Below are positions 45,178 through 54,095 of a stretch of DNA of 64,000 nt, one piece after another (position 1 is the first letter of the stretch; the number at the start of each line of letters is the position of its first letter). Source of the DNA: Hyphomicrobiales bacterium (GTDB lineage: Bacteria > Pseudomonadota > Alphaproteobacteria > Rhizobiales > Beijerinckiaceae); NCBI GenBank assembly GCA_028869185.1, contig JAGWTA010000001.1, positions 1 through 64,000 of the forward strand, given 5' to 3'. The position numbers and the translations under genes were made by a program. The notes below the pieces were generated by a model. It ran no database searches, was not told the DNA's origin, and saw only the letters and a list, made by a program, of their open reading frames with translations.

Positions 45178-45288
45178 ATGGACGCTCTTTCGCTTTTCGC
45201 CCCGGCGCTCACGATCGCCCCGCCAATCGCCTTGGCGTTTCTGTGTCTCCTGCGAGCGTGCAGGCAAACAAAAACCGCGCAGGAATGA
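45178..45288 (+). CDS. 36-aa hydrophobic peptide at end of curlin cluster
   Basis: ATG at 45178 begins two bases after the previous stop, with GGGAG 8 bases upstream. The product has one membrane-length hydrophobic stretch (LSLFAPALTIAPPIALAFLC) and a short basic tail ending RQTKTAQE. The last codons overlap the first arm of the terminator. Size, coupling and hydrophobicity support a real small membrane protein, but there is no family to compare. Confidence 0.5.
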   Translation: MDALSLFAPALTIAPPIALAFLCLLRACRQTKTAQE

Positions 45289-45308
45289 TCCCTGCGCGGT
45301 TTTCTTTT
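45271..45308 (+). terminator. Intrinsic terminator of the curlin-like operon
   Basis: AAAACCGCGCAGG (45271-45283) pairs perfectly with CCTGCGCGGTTTT (45291-45303) around a 7-nt loop and is followed by CTTTTT. The 13-bp stem followed by T is a strong Rho-independent terminator. Confidence 0.92.
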
Positions 45309-45370
45309 TCGCGCGCTGCGCCGGAAAACCCGCGCAGCGCTTCTGCCTCAGCCCCGCATCCCCCGAACAT

Positions 45371-46051
45371 TCAGCAATGCAACACGCCGCTCTGCGCCTT
45401 CAGCGCAATTTCCGTCCGGTTCCGGACGTTCAGCTTTTTCATGATGTTGTGAATATGCACCTTGACCGTGTTCTCGCTCATGGCGAGATCGGAGGCGATG
45501 ATCTTGTTGGGCGCGCCGGCGGCCAGCGCGCGCACGATGGCCTTTTGTCGGCTCGTCAGCTGCACACTCGAATCGCCCTGCGCCTCTGCGGCGGCGCAAT
45601 CGCCGCTTTCGGGGATGAACAGCGCCCCTTCCAGCACGCGGCGGATGGCCGTCATGACGCCGTTCAGCCCCAGCGCGACCGGCACATGGCCGCGAGAGCC
45701 GGCGCGCAGATCTTCCAGGACATCGGCCAGCGTGGCCTGTTCCGAAACAACGACGAGCGGCGACTGGCGGCTGAGCCGCGCCACCAGGGCGCGACGGGCG
45801 CCGCCATGCGGCAGGGCCTGATCGTGAACGAGCACAAGACGAAAGCCTGCCTCCTGACCGGCGCCGGGCATGTCTTCAATGGCGCGATAGCGCGCGACGA
45901 CGCAGGAAAAGGTCGAGGCGATGCAGAACGCCAGACATTCTCCCACGAAAGGCGCAGCCCCCACCATGGCGATGCGCGATGCGCAGCCATGAGGCTCCGT
46001 GCCATGCGAATGATCGCTGGCGGCGATGGTGCATTCGACGTCGTGCGTCAT
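45371..46051 (-). CDS. LuxR-family response regulator-like protein
   Basis: This is a 226-aa regulator with a C-terminal LuxR/FixJ helix-turn-helix (LTSRQKAIVRALAAGAPNKIIASDLAMSENTVKVHIHNIMKKLNVRNRTEIAL). The N-terminal domain has the size of a receiver but lacks a clear phospho-acceptor Asp: the equivalent strand is FRLVLVHDQALP. It therefore resembles atypical receivers such as that of CsgD. Position between the curlin cluster and the P450-peroxidase operon makes it a candidate regulator of either. It converges with the curlin operon, separated by its terminator. Confidence 0.82.
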   Translation of the reverse strand: MTHDVECTIAASDHSHGTEPHGCASRIAMVGAAPFVGECLAFCIASTFSCVVARYRAIEDMPGAGQEAGFRLVLVHDQALPHGGARRALVARLSRQSPLVVVSEQATLADVLEDLRAGSRGHVPVALGLNGVMTAIRRVLEGALFIPESGDCAAAEAQGDSSVQLTSRQKAIVRALAAGAPNKIIASDLAMSENTVKVHIHNIMKKLNVRNRTEIALKAQSGVLHC

Positions 46052-46252
46052 CTCAAACCCCCACAGTTCTTAACGCGACAGTTGACGACGCATGCGCTTA
46101 AGCCGAATATTTGGCCGTCCGACAAAGGCTTTGACGTCGTTGACCGGGCAAATATCCAGCGCCTCAGTCCGCAAACCATGAAAAGCGGGAGAGGTGTGTG
46201 TGAAAAAAACGTGAAAAATTCTCGATCAGGGACGATTGGGACTCGACGCGCG

Positions 46253-47935
46253 ATGTCATTATTCTCGCTGCAATTGCTCGGACCCTTTCGCTTGTTGGCC
46301 CCGGATGGGGCGCGTATCGACATAACAAGCAAGAAGGGTCGCGCGCTGATCGCTATGCTGGCGCTTGCGCCACACGGCGAGCGCACGCGCATCTGGCTGC
46401 AGGAAAAACTCTGGGGCAGCCGCGGCGATGAAGAGGGCAAGGCGAGTCTGCGCCGCGAACTTTCCACCTTGCGCGCTGCGCTGAACAGCCACGGCGCCGA
46501 ATTGCTGATCGCCGAGCGCGACCGCATTCGTCTCGCTTTGATCTCCATGGAGATTGACGTCGATCAGGCGGTCGGCCCGGGCGAATTGCTCGAAGGCGTC
46601 GACATTGCCGGCGAAGAGGGTTTCGAGGACTGGTTGCGCGAGAGCCGCGCTGCACTCGCCGCGCGCCAGGAAGTCGCCGCCGATGCCGAGCTCGCCGATG
46701 CGCAGCGATCCGTCGCGACCGGCCCTTCGATCATGGTTGCGCCCTTCGCCAACGCAACCGGCGAGACAAAAAGCGATTACCTCGCCTGGGGCGTCGGCTC
46801 GGAACTGGAGCAGCGGCTTGCGCGCGCGCGCTGGCTGCCCGTCATCACCTACGGCGCCTTTGTCGCTGGCCAGACGTCGCCTGCGGACGTCGCGCGACGC
46901 GCCGGCGCCAAATATCTGCTCGAAGGCGCGCTGTCGCGCCCCAACGAAACATTCAGCCTCGCGATGAAGCTGACAGAACCGGCGCGCGGCGTTCTGATCT
47001 GGTCCGAAACCATTGAGACGGGCGACCCGACGAGGCTTGATGGACTCCATGATCTGCTGATCGCGTTGGCGGCCAAGCTGATGGTGCGGATCGACAATGC
47101 CGAGCAGGCGATTGCGCGCGCCCAGCCCGAGGACGCGATGACAGTGCGCGATCTGCTTTGGCGCGGCCGCTGGCATCTGAACCGCCTGACGCGCGAAGAC
47201 GGCGAACGCGCGCGTCAATTGTTCGAGGAGGCGCTGAAGCTTGATCCCGGCTCGCCCGAAGCGCTGATCCAGTCGACCTATGCGCTCGGCTGGAGCATCT
47301 GGGCCGGGCGCGAGCCGGCCGAACGCATTCACGAGATGCAGCGGCTCGCCCAACGCGCGATCGCCGCCGATCCCGACGATGCGCGCGGCCATCTGCTGTC
47401 GGGCATCGGCGAAATGTGGCTGCGCCGCTCGTCCTCGGCCGATATGTTGCTGCGGCGTGCGATAAGCCTCAACCCGAGCCTGTCGATGAGCCATGTGCAG
47501 CTCGGTTCCTGTTGCAATCTGCGCGGCGCGCCGGAAGAAGCGCTGACGCATCTCGACGTCGCCATGCGCCTCAGCCCGAACGACACGCATCTGTTCTTCG
47601 TGCTCGGCGTTTGTGCGGAATCGCACTGGCTGCTCGAGAACTGGTCGAAGGCGATCGAATACGCCGAGCAATCGATCGCCTATCGCAAGTCCTACTGGCT
47701 GCCTTACGCGATCAAGATTGTCGCGCTCGACAATCTCGGCGATCATTCCGGCGCCGAAGCCGTCATGGCCGATCTGCTGAAGACATCGCCGAAATTCGTC
47801 AAGAAATTTGTCGATTGGCTGCCCTTCGTCGATCCTGCATTGACGAAGAAACTGGCCACCGGCGTGGAAATTGTCGAAAGACGCCTGACGCAACGCGCTT
47901 CGCGAAAAATAATGGAGCAAAAATTGGCGGTGTAG
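46253..47935 (+). CDS. Winged-helix/TolB-like/TPR transcriptional regulator
   Basis: This is a 560-aa regulator. An N-terminal OmpR/SARP-type winged helix (FSLQLLGPFRLLAPDGARIDITSKKGRALIAMLALAP, RELSTLRAAL; residues ~1-100) is followed by a TolB/FlgO-like domain (SIMVAPFANATGETKSDYLAWGVGSELEQRLAR, ~160-290) and TPR-like helical repeats (ARQLFEEALKLDPGSPEAL; AEQSIAYRKSYWL) to ~540. There are no membrane segments. This architecture is common in Hyphomicrobiales. The start at 46253 is where the winged helix begins. It lies 42 bp upstream of the P450-peroxidase gene on the same strand and is probably co-transcribed with it. Confidence 0.85.
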   Translation: MSLFSLQLLGPFRLLAPDGARIDITSKKGRALIAMLALAPHGERTRIWLQEKLWGSRGDEEGKASLRRELSTLRAALNSHGAELLIAERDRIRLALISMEIDVDQAVGPGELLEGVDIAGEEGFEDWLRESRAALAARQEVAADAELADAQRSVATGPSIMVAPFANATGETKSDYLAWGVGSELEQRLARARWLPVITYGAFVAGQTSPADVARRAGAKYLLEGALSRPNETFSLAMKLTEPARGVLIWSETIETGDPTRLDGLHDLLIALAAKLMVRIDNAEQAIARAQPEDAMTVRDLLWRGRWHLNRLTREDGERARQLFEEALKLDPGSPEALIQSTYALGWSIWAGREPAERIHEMQRLAQRAIAADPDDARGHLLSGIGEMWLRRSSSADMLLRRAISLNPSLSMSHVQLGSCCNLRGAPEEALTHLDVAMRLSPNDTHLFFVLGVCAESHWLLENWSKAIEYAEQSIAYRKSYWLPYAIKIVALDNLGDHSGAEAVMADLLKTSPKFVKKFVDWLPFVDPALTKKLATGVEIVERRLTQRASRKIMEQKLAV

Positions 47936-47977
47936 TCCAACCCGCCGGCGTCGGATCGTCATGCATGGGGGTGCGTG

Positions 47978-50900
47978 ATGTTCACACTCAAATATTACGA
48001 AGGCGTGCGGCAAGCGCAGGCCAAACCTGCGCCGCATGGCTCCGATGCTTTTGTCTTCGATGATCTCGGCGCAGACAATCTGGCGCGGCGCCTCAAGGCC
48101 CGCTTTGTCCGCGTCTCCCTGATTGCCGTCTTTGCGGCGCTGCGCCGTTTCAAGCCGGTTTTGCGCGTCGGGCGGCTCGTGATCGTCTCGCGCAACTGCG
48201 ACGCCAAGAGCGTGTTGATGCGCCCGGCCGAATTCGAGGCGCCCTACAAACTCGAAATGCCGGAATTGGCGAACGGGTCTTCCAGCAAGAAGCCTCGCGC
48301 CAATTTCATGCTGGGCCTTGATGGCGAACAGCACAAGTTGCGCCGCCAATGGGCGAGCGCCATCCTCAAGGAAAAGGATGTTGCGATCGTCGGTCAGATG
48401 ACCGAGCAGTTTTCGCGCTATCTCATCAACGGCTCGGGTGGCCGCATCGACATCATGCGCGACCTTTTTACGCGCGCGGCGGCGGAAACCTGCATCCGCT
48501 ATTTCGGCCTTGTCGCCCCGCAGCCCGATCAGTTCGCCGAATGGGCGATGGCGATCTCCTCGCTTCTGTTCGCAGATCCCTTCGGCGACGCGAAGACGCG
48601 CCGTCTCGCCTTGATTGGCGCAGCGCGCATGCGCTGGCTGATCGACGAATCGCTTGCGCACATGCGCGCCGCGCCGCGCCCAAACACGGATACGCTGCTT
48701 GGCCGCCTGCTGCGCGACCAGAAAAAATTCGGCATGTCGGACGAAGACATCCGCGCGATGCTGATCGGGCTCATTGTCGGATTTGTTCCGACCAATACGA
48801 TGGCGGGCGGTAAGATCATCGACGAATTGCTGCGTCGCCCCGCGATGTTTCGCGCAGCTGTCGAACGCGCCCGCGCCGACGATATCGAGGGCCTCAAGAA
48901 ATATATGTTTGAAGCGTTGCGTCTCAACCCGCCGATCTCGCCGGGTGTTTTTCGATATGCGGCGCAGGACAGCGAGATTGGCGGTTATAGAATAGCGAAA
49001 GATTCCGTCGTGCTCGTGTCGTTTCTGTCGGCGCTGCGCGACAAGGACGTGTTTCATCGTCCCAACGTCTTCGATCCCGAGCGCGCCAATGCGCCGGCGG
49101 CGATGATTTTCGGCGTCGGCGATCACAATTGTCTCGGCGCGGCGCTGGCGAGCGAGCAGATTTCGCGCACGTTGATGGCCTTGTTGCGACAGAACGGCTT
49201 GGCGGTCGCGTCCGGCGAAGGCTCTGCGCTGCAATGGACAGGGCCGTTCCCGACGCGGCTCGACATGAGCTTCGAACCCGCGATCGCGCCCGCCCGGCGC
49301 AGCATGATCACCATCTGCGCGCCGCTTCCAGACAGCGCCGACGGCAAGGCGGCTTACGAAAAAATTGTCAGTCTCGGCAATCCCGCCAAACAACCGATGC
49401 GCGCGGCGCTCGACAGGCTCGGGATCATCCATTACGCCTCGCTGTCTGTGGTCGATGTCGGCGCATCGGATGCGCCCGTCAACGCGCTGCTCATGGAAAT
49501 TGTCGGCGATGGCCCCGAGGACAAGATCATCCCGGCCTTTGCCGCCGCAACGCAGGACCATATCGGCGACATCTTCCGCTACCTTGCGCCGGACACGCCG
49601 CTGAGCGAGGCGCTGGCGCGTCACAGTCTGTCGCTTCAAACGCGGCCCTGGGGCGTCACGGGCCTGAATTTTCAGGGCACCGGCGAATTTTCCGTTTATG
49701 AAATCGAACAACAGGCCGCGCTGGCTGAAGCCGCGCGCGTGGCGCTCGACGAATTCCAGAAACGCGACGGTCGTCTTGGCGGGCGCGCCATGCTGGCGCT
49801 CGATTATGTGCGCGGCAAGATTCGCGAAAGCGAGCGCCATGCGCGCAGCAACGTCGATACGACGCTGCGCGATACGTTCGAAGAGTTTCTCATTCGCCCA
49901 AGTCGCCGTCGTCCGCTGCTTTCGCAATGGCAAGAGCAGACATGGAGCGAATTTTTCTGGCGGCTCGCCAAGTCCCGGGAGTTGCGACCGGCGCTGCTTG
50001 TGTTCGTCGGCGCAATTGTCGGCTGCGCCGTTCTGTTGTATCGCACCAGCGTCAACGATGCGTCGTGGATACAGATGCTGGCGGCGGGGCTCAGCGCGCT
50101 TGTCATCGCAATCGGCGCCGTCATTCTGGCGACGCTTGTGCTTGTCGCAATCTTCGCCACTCTGTTACTCTGGCGCGAAATCCACGACGTATCCGACGAC
50201 GCCGATCCGCCGATCGCAGATGTGCGCAAGGTGATTGCAGGCGAAAATCCCGTCGGCGTCGTCCAAAATCATCTGACGTCGATCACACCTTTGAAACCGG
50301 GCTACGTCCGCCGTCTTTCGCTGGCGCTTTCGCTCTGGGGCATTCGGGCGCTCGTCATGTTCCGCTACCGTCCTGGCTTCGTTCTCAACATGGGGACGAT
50401 TCATTATGCGCGCTGGTTTCGGCTGCCCGGCTACGAGAAGCTGATCTTCCTGTCCAATTTCGACGGCAGTTGGGAAAACTACCTCGAAGATTTCATCATG
50501 CGCGCGCATGCCGGCCAGTCGGCGGCGTGGAGTCATGGCGTCGGTTTCCCGCGCACGCGCTGGCTGATCAAGGGCGGCGCGGCCGATGGCGACCGATTCA
50601 AGCGCTGGGTGCGTCGCCAGCAACGCCCGACGCAATTCTGGTACAGCCGCTTTCCGCAGCTGACCACCGACCAGATCAGGCGCAATGCGCTCATTCACGA
50701 CGGGTTGATGCATGCGCGCACGGATTCCGCCGCGCGCGACTGGCTCGATTGCTTTGGCTCGGCCCCACGGCCCGAACACATGATCGAAACCACGGAAGTG
50801 CAATCCCTCGTTTTCAATGGCATGCCGTCGCGCGACTACGTTCGATATGCCTTCGTTGGCCTGTCGGATCGCGCATCGCTCGGCGTCTGGGCGGGCGCCG

Positions 50901-52390
50901 TTTCGCGGCCCGATTCGGGGATGCGCGAGCAGAATGCGTTGCGCGATCTTGCGCCGCTCACCTTCGGGGATTCGTCGCTGGCGACACGTGCGCCCTCCGC
51001 GCAGGGGCAGGGCGACGCCGCCGTCTTCGCCGCCTTTTCAGCGGCCGGTTTGCGCAAGTGCGGGTTTGGCGAAAGCGATGAGGCGTCGCGCGCGCCCGCC
51101 GGCGCACAAGCGCCAGGCGACGCAGCGCTAGGCGGTCTCGGCGCATTTTCGCCTGCGTTTCAAATAGGCATGGCGCAGCGCGGCGCGATCATGGGCGATG
51201 TTAATCAGCAGCAATGGTTCTGGAGCGACGCCAGCGCCGCAGACAACGCCACGGCGAAGCAGGCCGATCTGGTGCTGATTGTCTACGGCGACAGCGTCGA
51301 CCAGTGCACGCGCGTTCTGTCCGCGCATTGCGCCTTGTTGCAACCGCAATCTCTGCATGTCGTGCAGGCGCTTCCTGCGCGCCGGCGCCGGCCGGCTGAC
51401 GGCGATGGATTCTATGAAAATTTCGGCTATCGCGACGGAATTTCCCAGCCGGTCATTCGCGGCACGCAGAAACATATGCGCGCTGCTTCTGAAGCCGATG
51501 TCGTGGCGCCGGGAGAGTTTCTCCTTGGCTATCGCAACAACCAGGGCTACTTCCCGCCAAGTCCCAGCGTCAGCGCGCATCTCGATCCGGCCTGCGATTT
51601 GCCGACGCCCGCTTGCGATGGCGCGTCGCCTTTCCCGCGATTTTCAGAAGAGGGTGGTCGCGCCATTCGTGATTTCGGCCGCAATGGCGCCTATATCGCG
51701 ATCCGCCAACTCGAACAGGACGTGGCGGGCTTCGACAATTTTCTCACGCTGAAGAAAACGCAGCTCCTCCAGGAATATCCGCATATCGGCGAGCTTGTCG
51801 GCGAGGTCGATGAGGAATGGCTCGCCGCAAAAATGATGGGTCGCTGGCGCGATGGCACATCGCTGCTGCGCAGCGCGCGCGCGCCGGCGGCGCCTGATCT
51901 CGACAATGATTTTTCCTACGGCCTGGAGGATCCGCAGGGCTTGCGTTGTCCCTATGGCGCTCATGTGCGCCGCGCCAATCCGCGCGACAGTCTGCATCCC
52001 GGCGATCCCGCCGAACAGAAAATCACAAACCGCCACAGGATCCTGCGTCGTGGCCGCAGTTATGTCGACGGCAAGGCGCAGGGCATGATGTTCGTCGCGC
52101 TTTGCGCCGATGTCGAGCGGCAATTCGAGATGATTCAGCAGTCCTGGATCGGCTCGCCGTGTTTCCACGGGCTCTCGAGCGAGCCGGATCCTGTCGCCAT
52201 GACAGGGGACAAGGCGCAGACACAGCGCACCTTCACCATCCCAACGCCCGCTGGCGCAATCGTGCTGCGAAACATGCAGAGTTTCGTGACGATGCGCGGC
52301 GGCGGCTATTTCTTCCTGCCGAGCCGATCGGCATTTCATTTCCTGGCGGCGCGCTGCGCGCAGCGCGCCACGCAATCGCGATTGATCTGA
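47978..52390 (+). CDS. Membrane-anchored cytochrome P450-DyP-type peroxidase fusion
   Basis: This is a 1470-aa two-haem protein. Residues ~1-430 form a P450: the helix-K motif EALR, and the haem loop FGVGDHNCLGAAL with thiolate Cys385. The I-helix reads IVGFVPTNTMAGG (268-277) without the usual acid-Thr pair, which suggests hydroperoxide isomerase or peroxygenase chemistry rather than O2 activation. Residues ~440-650 form a ferredoxin-like domain. Two to three membrane helices follow (~670-725). Then come HYARWFRLPGYEKLIFLSNFDGSWENY and a DyP-type peroxidase with GYRDGISQP (Asp1153), CPYGAHVRRANPRD (proximal His1329) and HRILRRGRSY. Both haem sites look usable. The start at 47978 has a GGGGG run upstream. 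Confidence 0.9.
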   Translation: MFTLKYYEGVRQAQAKPAPHGSDAFVFDDLGADNLARRLKARFVRVSLIAVFAALRRFKPVLRVGRLVIVSRNCDAKSVLMRPAEFEAPYKLEMPELANGSSSKKPRANFMLGLDGEQHKLRRQWASAILKEKDVAIVGQMTEQFSRYLINGSGGRIDIMRDLFTRAAAETCIRYFGLVAPQPDQFAEWAMAISSLLFADPFGDAKTRRLALIGAARMRWLIDESLAHMRAAPRPNTDTLLGRLLRDQKKFGMSDEDIRAMLIGLIVGFVPTNTMAGGKIIDELLRRPAMFRAAVERARADDIEGLKKYMFEALRLNPPISPGVFRYAAQDSEIGGYRIAKDSVVLVSFLSALRDKDVFHRPNVFDPERANAPAAMIFGVGDHNCLGAALASEQISRTLMALLRQNGLAVASGEGSALQWTGPFPTRLDMSFEPAIAPARRSMITICAPLPDSADGKAAYEKIVSLGNPAKQPMRAALDRLGIIHYASLSVVDVGASDAPVNALLMEIVGDGPEDKIIPAFAAATQDHIGDIFRYLAPDTPLSEALARHSLSLQTRPWGVTGLNFQGTGEFSVYEIEQQAALAEAARVALDEFQKRDGRLGGRAMLALDYVRGKIRESERHARSNVDTTLRDTFEEFLIRPSRRRPLLSQWQEQTWSEFFWRLAKSRELRPALLVFVGAIVGCAVLLYRTSVNDASWIQMLAAGLSALVIAIGAVILATLVLVAIFATLLLWREIHDVSDDADPPIADVRKVIAGENPVGVVQNHLTSITPLKPGYVRRLSLALSLWGIRALVMFRYRPGFVLNMGTIHYARWFRLPGYEKLIFLSNFDGSWENYLEDFIMRAHAGQSAAWSHGVGFPRTRWLIKGGAADGDRFKRWVRRQQRPTQFWYSRFPQLTTDQIRRNALIHDGLMHARTDSAARDWLDCFGSAPRPEHMIETTEVQSLVFNGMPSRDYVRYAFVGLSDRASLGVWAGAVSRPDSGMREQNALRDLAPLTFGDSSLATRAPSAQGQGDAAVFAAFSAAGLRKCGFGESDEASRAPAGAQAPGDAALGGLGAFSPAFQIGMAQRGAIMGDVNQQQWFWSDASAADNATAKQADLVLIVYGDSVDQCTRVLSAHCALLQPQSLHVVQALPARRRRPADGDGFYENFGYRDGISQPVIRGTQKHMRAASEADVVAPGEFLLGYRNNQGYFPPSPSVSAHLDPACDLPTPACDGASPFPRFSEEGGRAIRDFGRNGAYIAIRQLEQDVAGFDNFLTLKKTQLLQEYPHIGELVGEVDEEWLAAKMMGRWRDGTSLLRSARAPAAPDLDNDFSYGLEDPQGLRCPYGAHVRRANPRDSLHPGDPAEQKITNRHRILRRGRSYVDGKAQGMMFVALCADVERQFEMIQQSWIGSPCFHGLSSEPDPVAMTGDKAQTQRTFTIPTPAGAIVLRNMQSFVTMRGGGYFFLPSRSAFHFLAARCAQRATQSRLI

Positions 52391-52396
52391 CGCGGC

Positions 52397-53866
52397 CTAA
52401 CGCACGAGCGCAAGGCCGCCGACGTAATTCGGCCCGACGCCCGGCGGCGCCGGAATGACGGACGATTTGTAGTTTGCGTTGAGCGTCAGATCGAGATTGC
52501 CGGCGATCGTCAGCGAATTGACGACAAGGATCGTGTAATTGGATGTATCGGCGATCTTCGATGTCGAAACGATCGAGAGGTTCCCAACCGGCAGATAGAC
52601 GGTGCCTTCCAGCGTATGCGCATTGTTGGATGCAATAGTGTAGGCAAGTCCTGGCGGCAGCGACGGATTGCCCATCAACATGAAGCCGGCCGTCTGCCCC
52701 GAGAGTGGCGCGCTCAGCGAGATCGTGCTGTCGGACGAAAAATACAGGTTCGGCGTGCTTGCGGGCGTCATCGCGCTGATTTTCGACGACGTCGCCGTGA
52801 AATAGAACGTCACGCCCGCAGACCCGTCGAGCGTCGATCCGCCCGAAACGAGGAGCGGCCCATCCAGAAAAACATAAACGCCCGTCGAGAGCTTGACGGA
52901 TGCGCCGTTCTGGATCGACAGACCGCCGCAATAGGTCCCGGGCGCAAGCGTCGTTGTTCCGCCGGAAATCACTTTTGCTGTCGCGGTGCAGGAGCCGACG
53001 GGCGGCATTGTCATGCCTGCGAGGGGGTCGCTGATCGTTGGAACATCGGTTTGTGGGGCTTGCGAATAATTGGCGCCGACCGATCCGACATAGCCGCCGC
53101 TCGACAGAATCGAGGGCGCCGAAACAACGGCCGTGTCCTGCACGACATAGCTGTTCGGCTTCTGCAAATTGGCTTGCACCGTGCAATTGAGCGCTGTGAT
53201 TTTCGCGCCGTTCGACAGATGAATGTCGGGATTGGCGGTTGGCGCGGGCGCGCCGCTCGTAAGCAGGCTGATGATATAGCTGATGAGCGAGGCGATCGTA
53301 TTGGGCAGCTTGGCCTGCATGGTTTTCAGCGCCGCCAGCCCCGCTGCATCAGTCACGGCGTAACTTGGCGTGACATATTGCGGCCCCTTCGTCGCGAGGG
53401 CGGCCAGACACAGGGGTGCGGCCCCTTTCACCTGCGCTGTCGCGCTCACGCCGAGCGGAATGACAGGCTTGCCGGTGATTTTCGCAAACCCCGGAACGAA
53501 CGTGTCGTTGATCGTTACGGTAACGACGCCGTTGTTGGCGGGGGAGGGCGCGGTCGACGACCCGAAACGCGTGACCGGCGCCGACAGCCGCCCGTCATGG
53601 GCGGCGACGATATTGCTGGCGATCTGACCGACGCTCGCCAAAGTCGCATTGCTGAGACGGCTGGCGCGCGCCGCCGCCAACGCTGCATCGTCCGCAAGCG
53701 TCTGCAACTCCGCCTTCCGACGGTTAAGCGCCGCATAATCGACCGCAACGCCCGCGATCAGGGCAAGGACTGCGATCGCCCCTCCCGTGATGACGGCGAT
53801 CGAGCCGCGCGTATCAGAAGTGAATTTGGCCAAAAGTCTTTCAAACCGCAGTGTCAAAACACACAA
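52397..53866 (-). CDS. TadG/TadE-like pilus-assembly-associated protein
   Basis: This is a 489-aa protein with a single N-terminal anchor in the TadG-like form RGSIAVITGGAIAVLALIAGVAVDYAALNRRKAELQTLADDAALAAAR. The long extracytoplasmic part is rich in Ser, Thr, Ala, Gly and Val and contains a beta-helix-like stretch (GTYCGGLSIQNGASVKLSTGVYVFLDGPLLVSGGSTLDG). A von Willebrand domain of full TadG is not seen. Other tad genes are absent here, so it is an orphan member of the Flp-pilus-related family. It converges with the P450-peroxidase gene (6-bp gap). Confidence 0.8.
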   Translation of the reverse strand: MCVLTLRFERLLAKFTSDTRGSIAVITGGAIAVLALIAGVAVDYAALNRRKAELQTLADDAALAAARASRLSNATLASVGQIASNIVAAHDGRLSAPVTRFGSSTAPSPANNGVVTVTINDTFVPGFAKITGKPVIPLGVSATAQVKGAAPLCLAALATKGPQYVTPSYAVTDAAGLAALKTMQAKLPNTIASLISYIISLLTSGAPAPTANPDIHLSNGAKITALNCTVQANLQKPNSYVVQDTAVVSAPSILSSGGYVGSVGANYSQAPQTDVPTISDPLAGMTMPPVGSCTATAKVISGGTTTLAPGTYCGGLSIQNGASVKLSTGVYVFLDGPLLVSGGSTLDGSAGVTFYFTATSSKISAMTPASTPNLYFSSDSTISLSAPLSGQTAGFMLMGNPSLPPGLAYTIASNNAHTLEGTVYLPVGNLSIVSTSKIADTSNYTILVVNSLTIAGNLDLTLNANYKSSVIPAPPGVGPNYVGGLALVR

Positions 53867-54095
53867 GCGACGACCCTAAGGGGCGCGCAGCTCAAACGCC
53901 AGCAACCGTCCTTCGCGTAGTTAAATACCTGGAAAAATTACGTATCAGCCGCAAAACAAAGGTTAAACGCGCGCCGCTTTGCCGGCGCGGCCGAGATCGG
54001 AGCGAACCCGTTGATGTATTAATCAAAATGCGCTGCTTTATAGCGCGTCGCGCCAGAGCTTTCGGCTAAATTTCAGGCGCGCTATATTGGCGGGC

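Noticed and set aside
40432-45288. Classical two-partner secretion system (TpsA-TpsB)
   Set aside because: No large filamentous-haemagglutinin-like TpsA gene is present near the TpsB-type protein; only small curlin-like proteins are.
45371-46051. Calling the LuxR-type gene csgD
   Set aside because: The helix-turn-helix and atypical receiver fit, but nothing in the sequence separates it from many other LuxR regulators.
45377-46252. Extending the winged-helix/TPR regulator upstream through the LuxR gene
   Set aside because: The frame is open but would be antisense to the LuxR-type gene. The winged-helix fold begins at 46253.
46259-49933. 1224-codon frame antisense to the TPR regulator and P450-DyP gene
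   Set aside because: It arises from codon bias of the GC-rich sense genes; no motif, and it crosses two clear genes and their junction.
52616-53920. 434-codon frame antisense to the TadG-like gene
   Set aside because: Arg-rich product without recognisable domains; the opposite strand has the TadG-type anchor.
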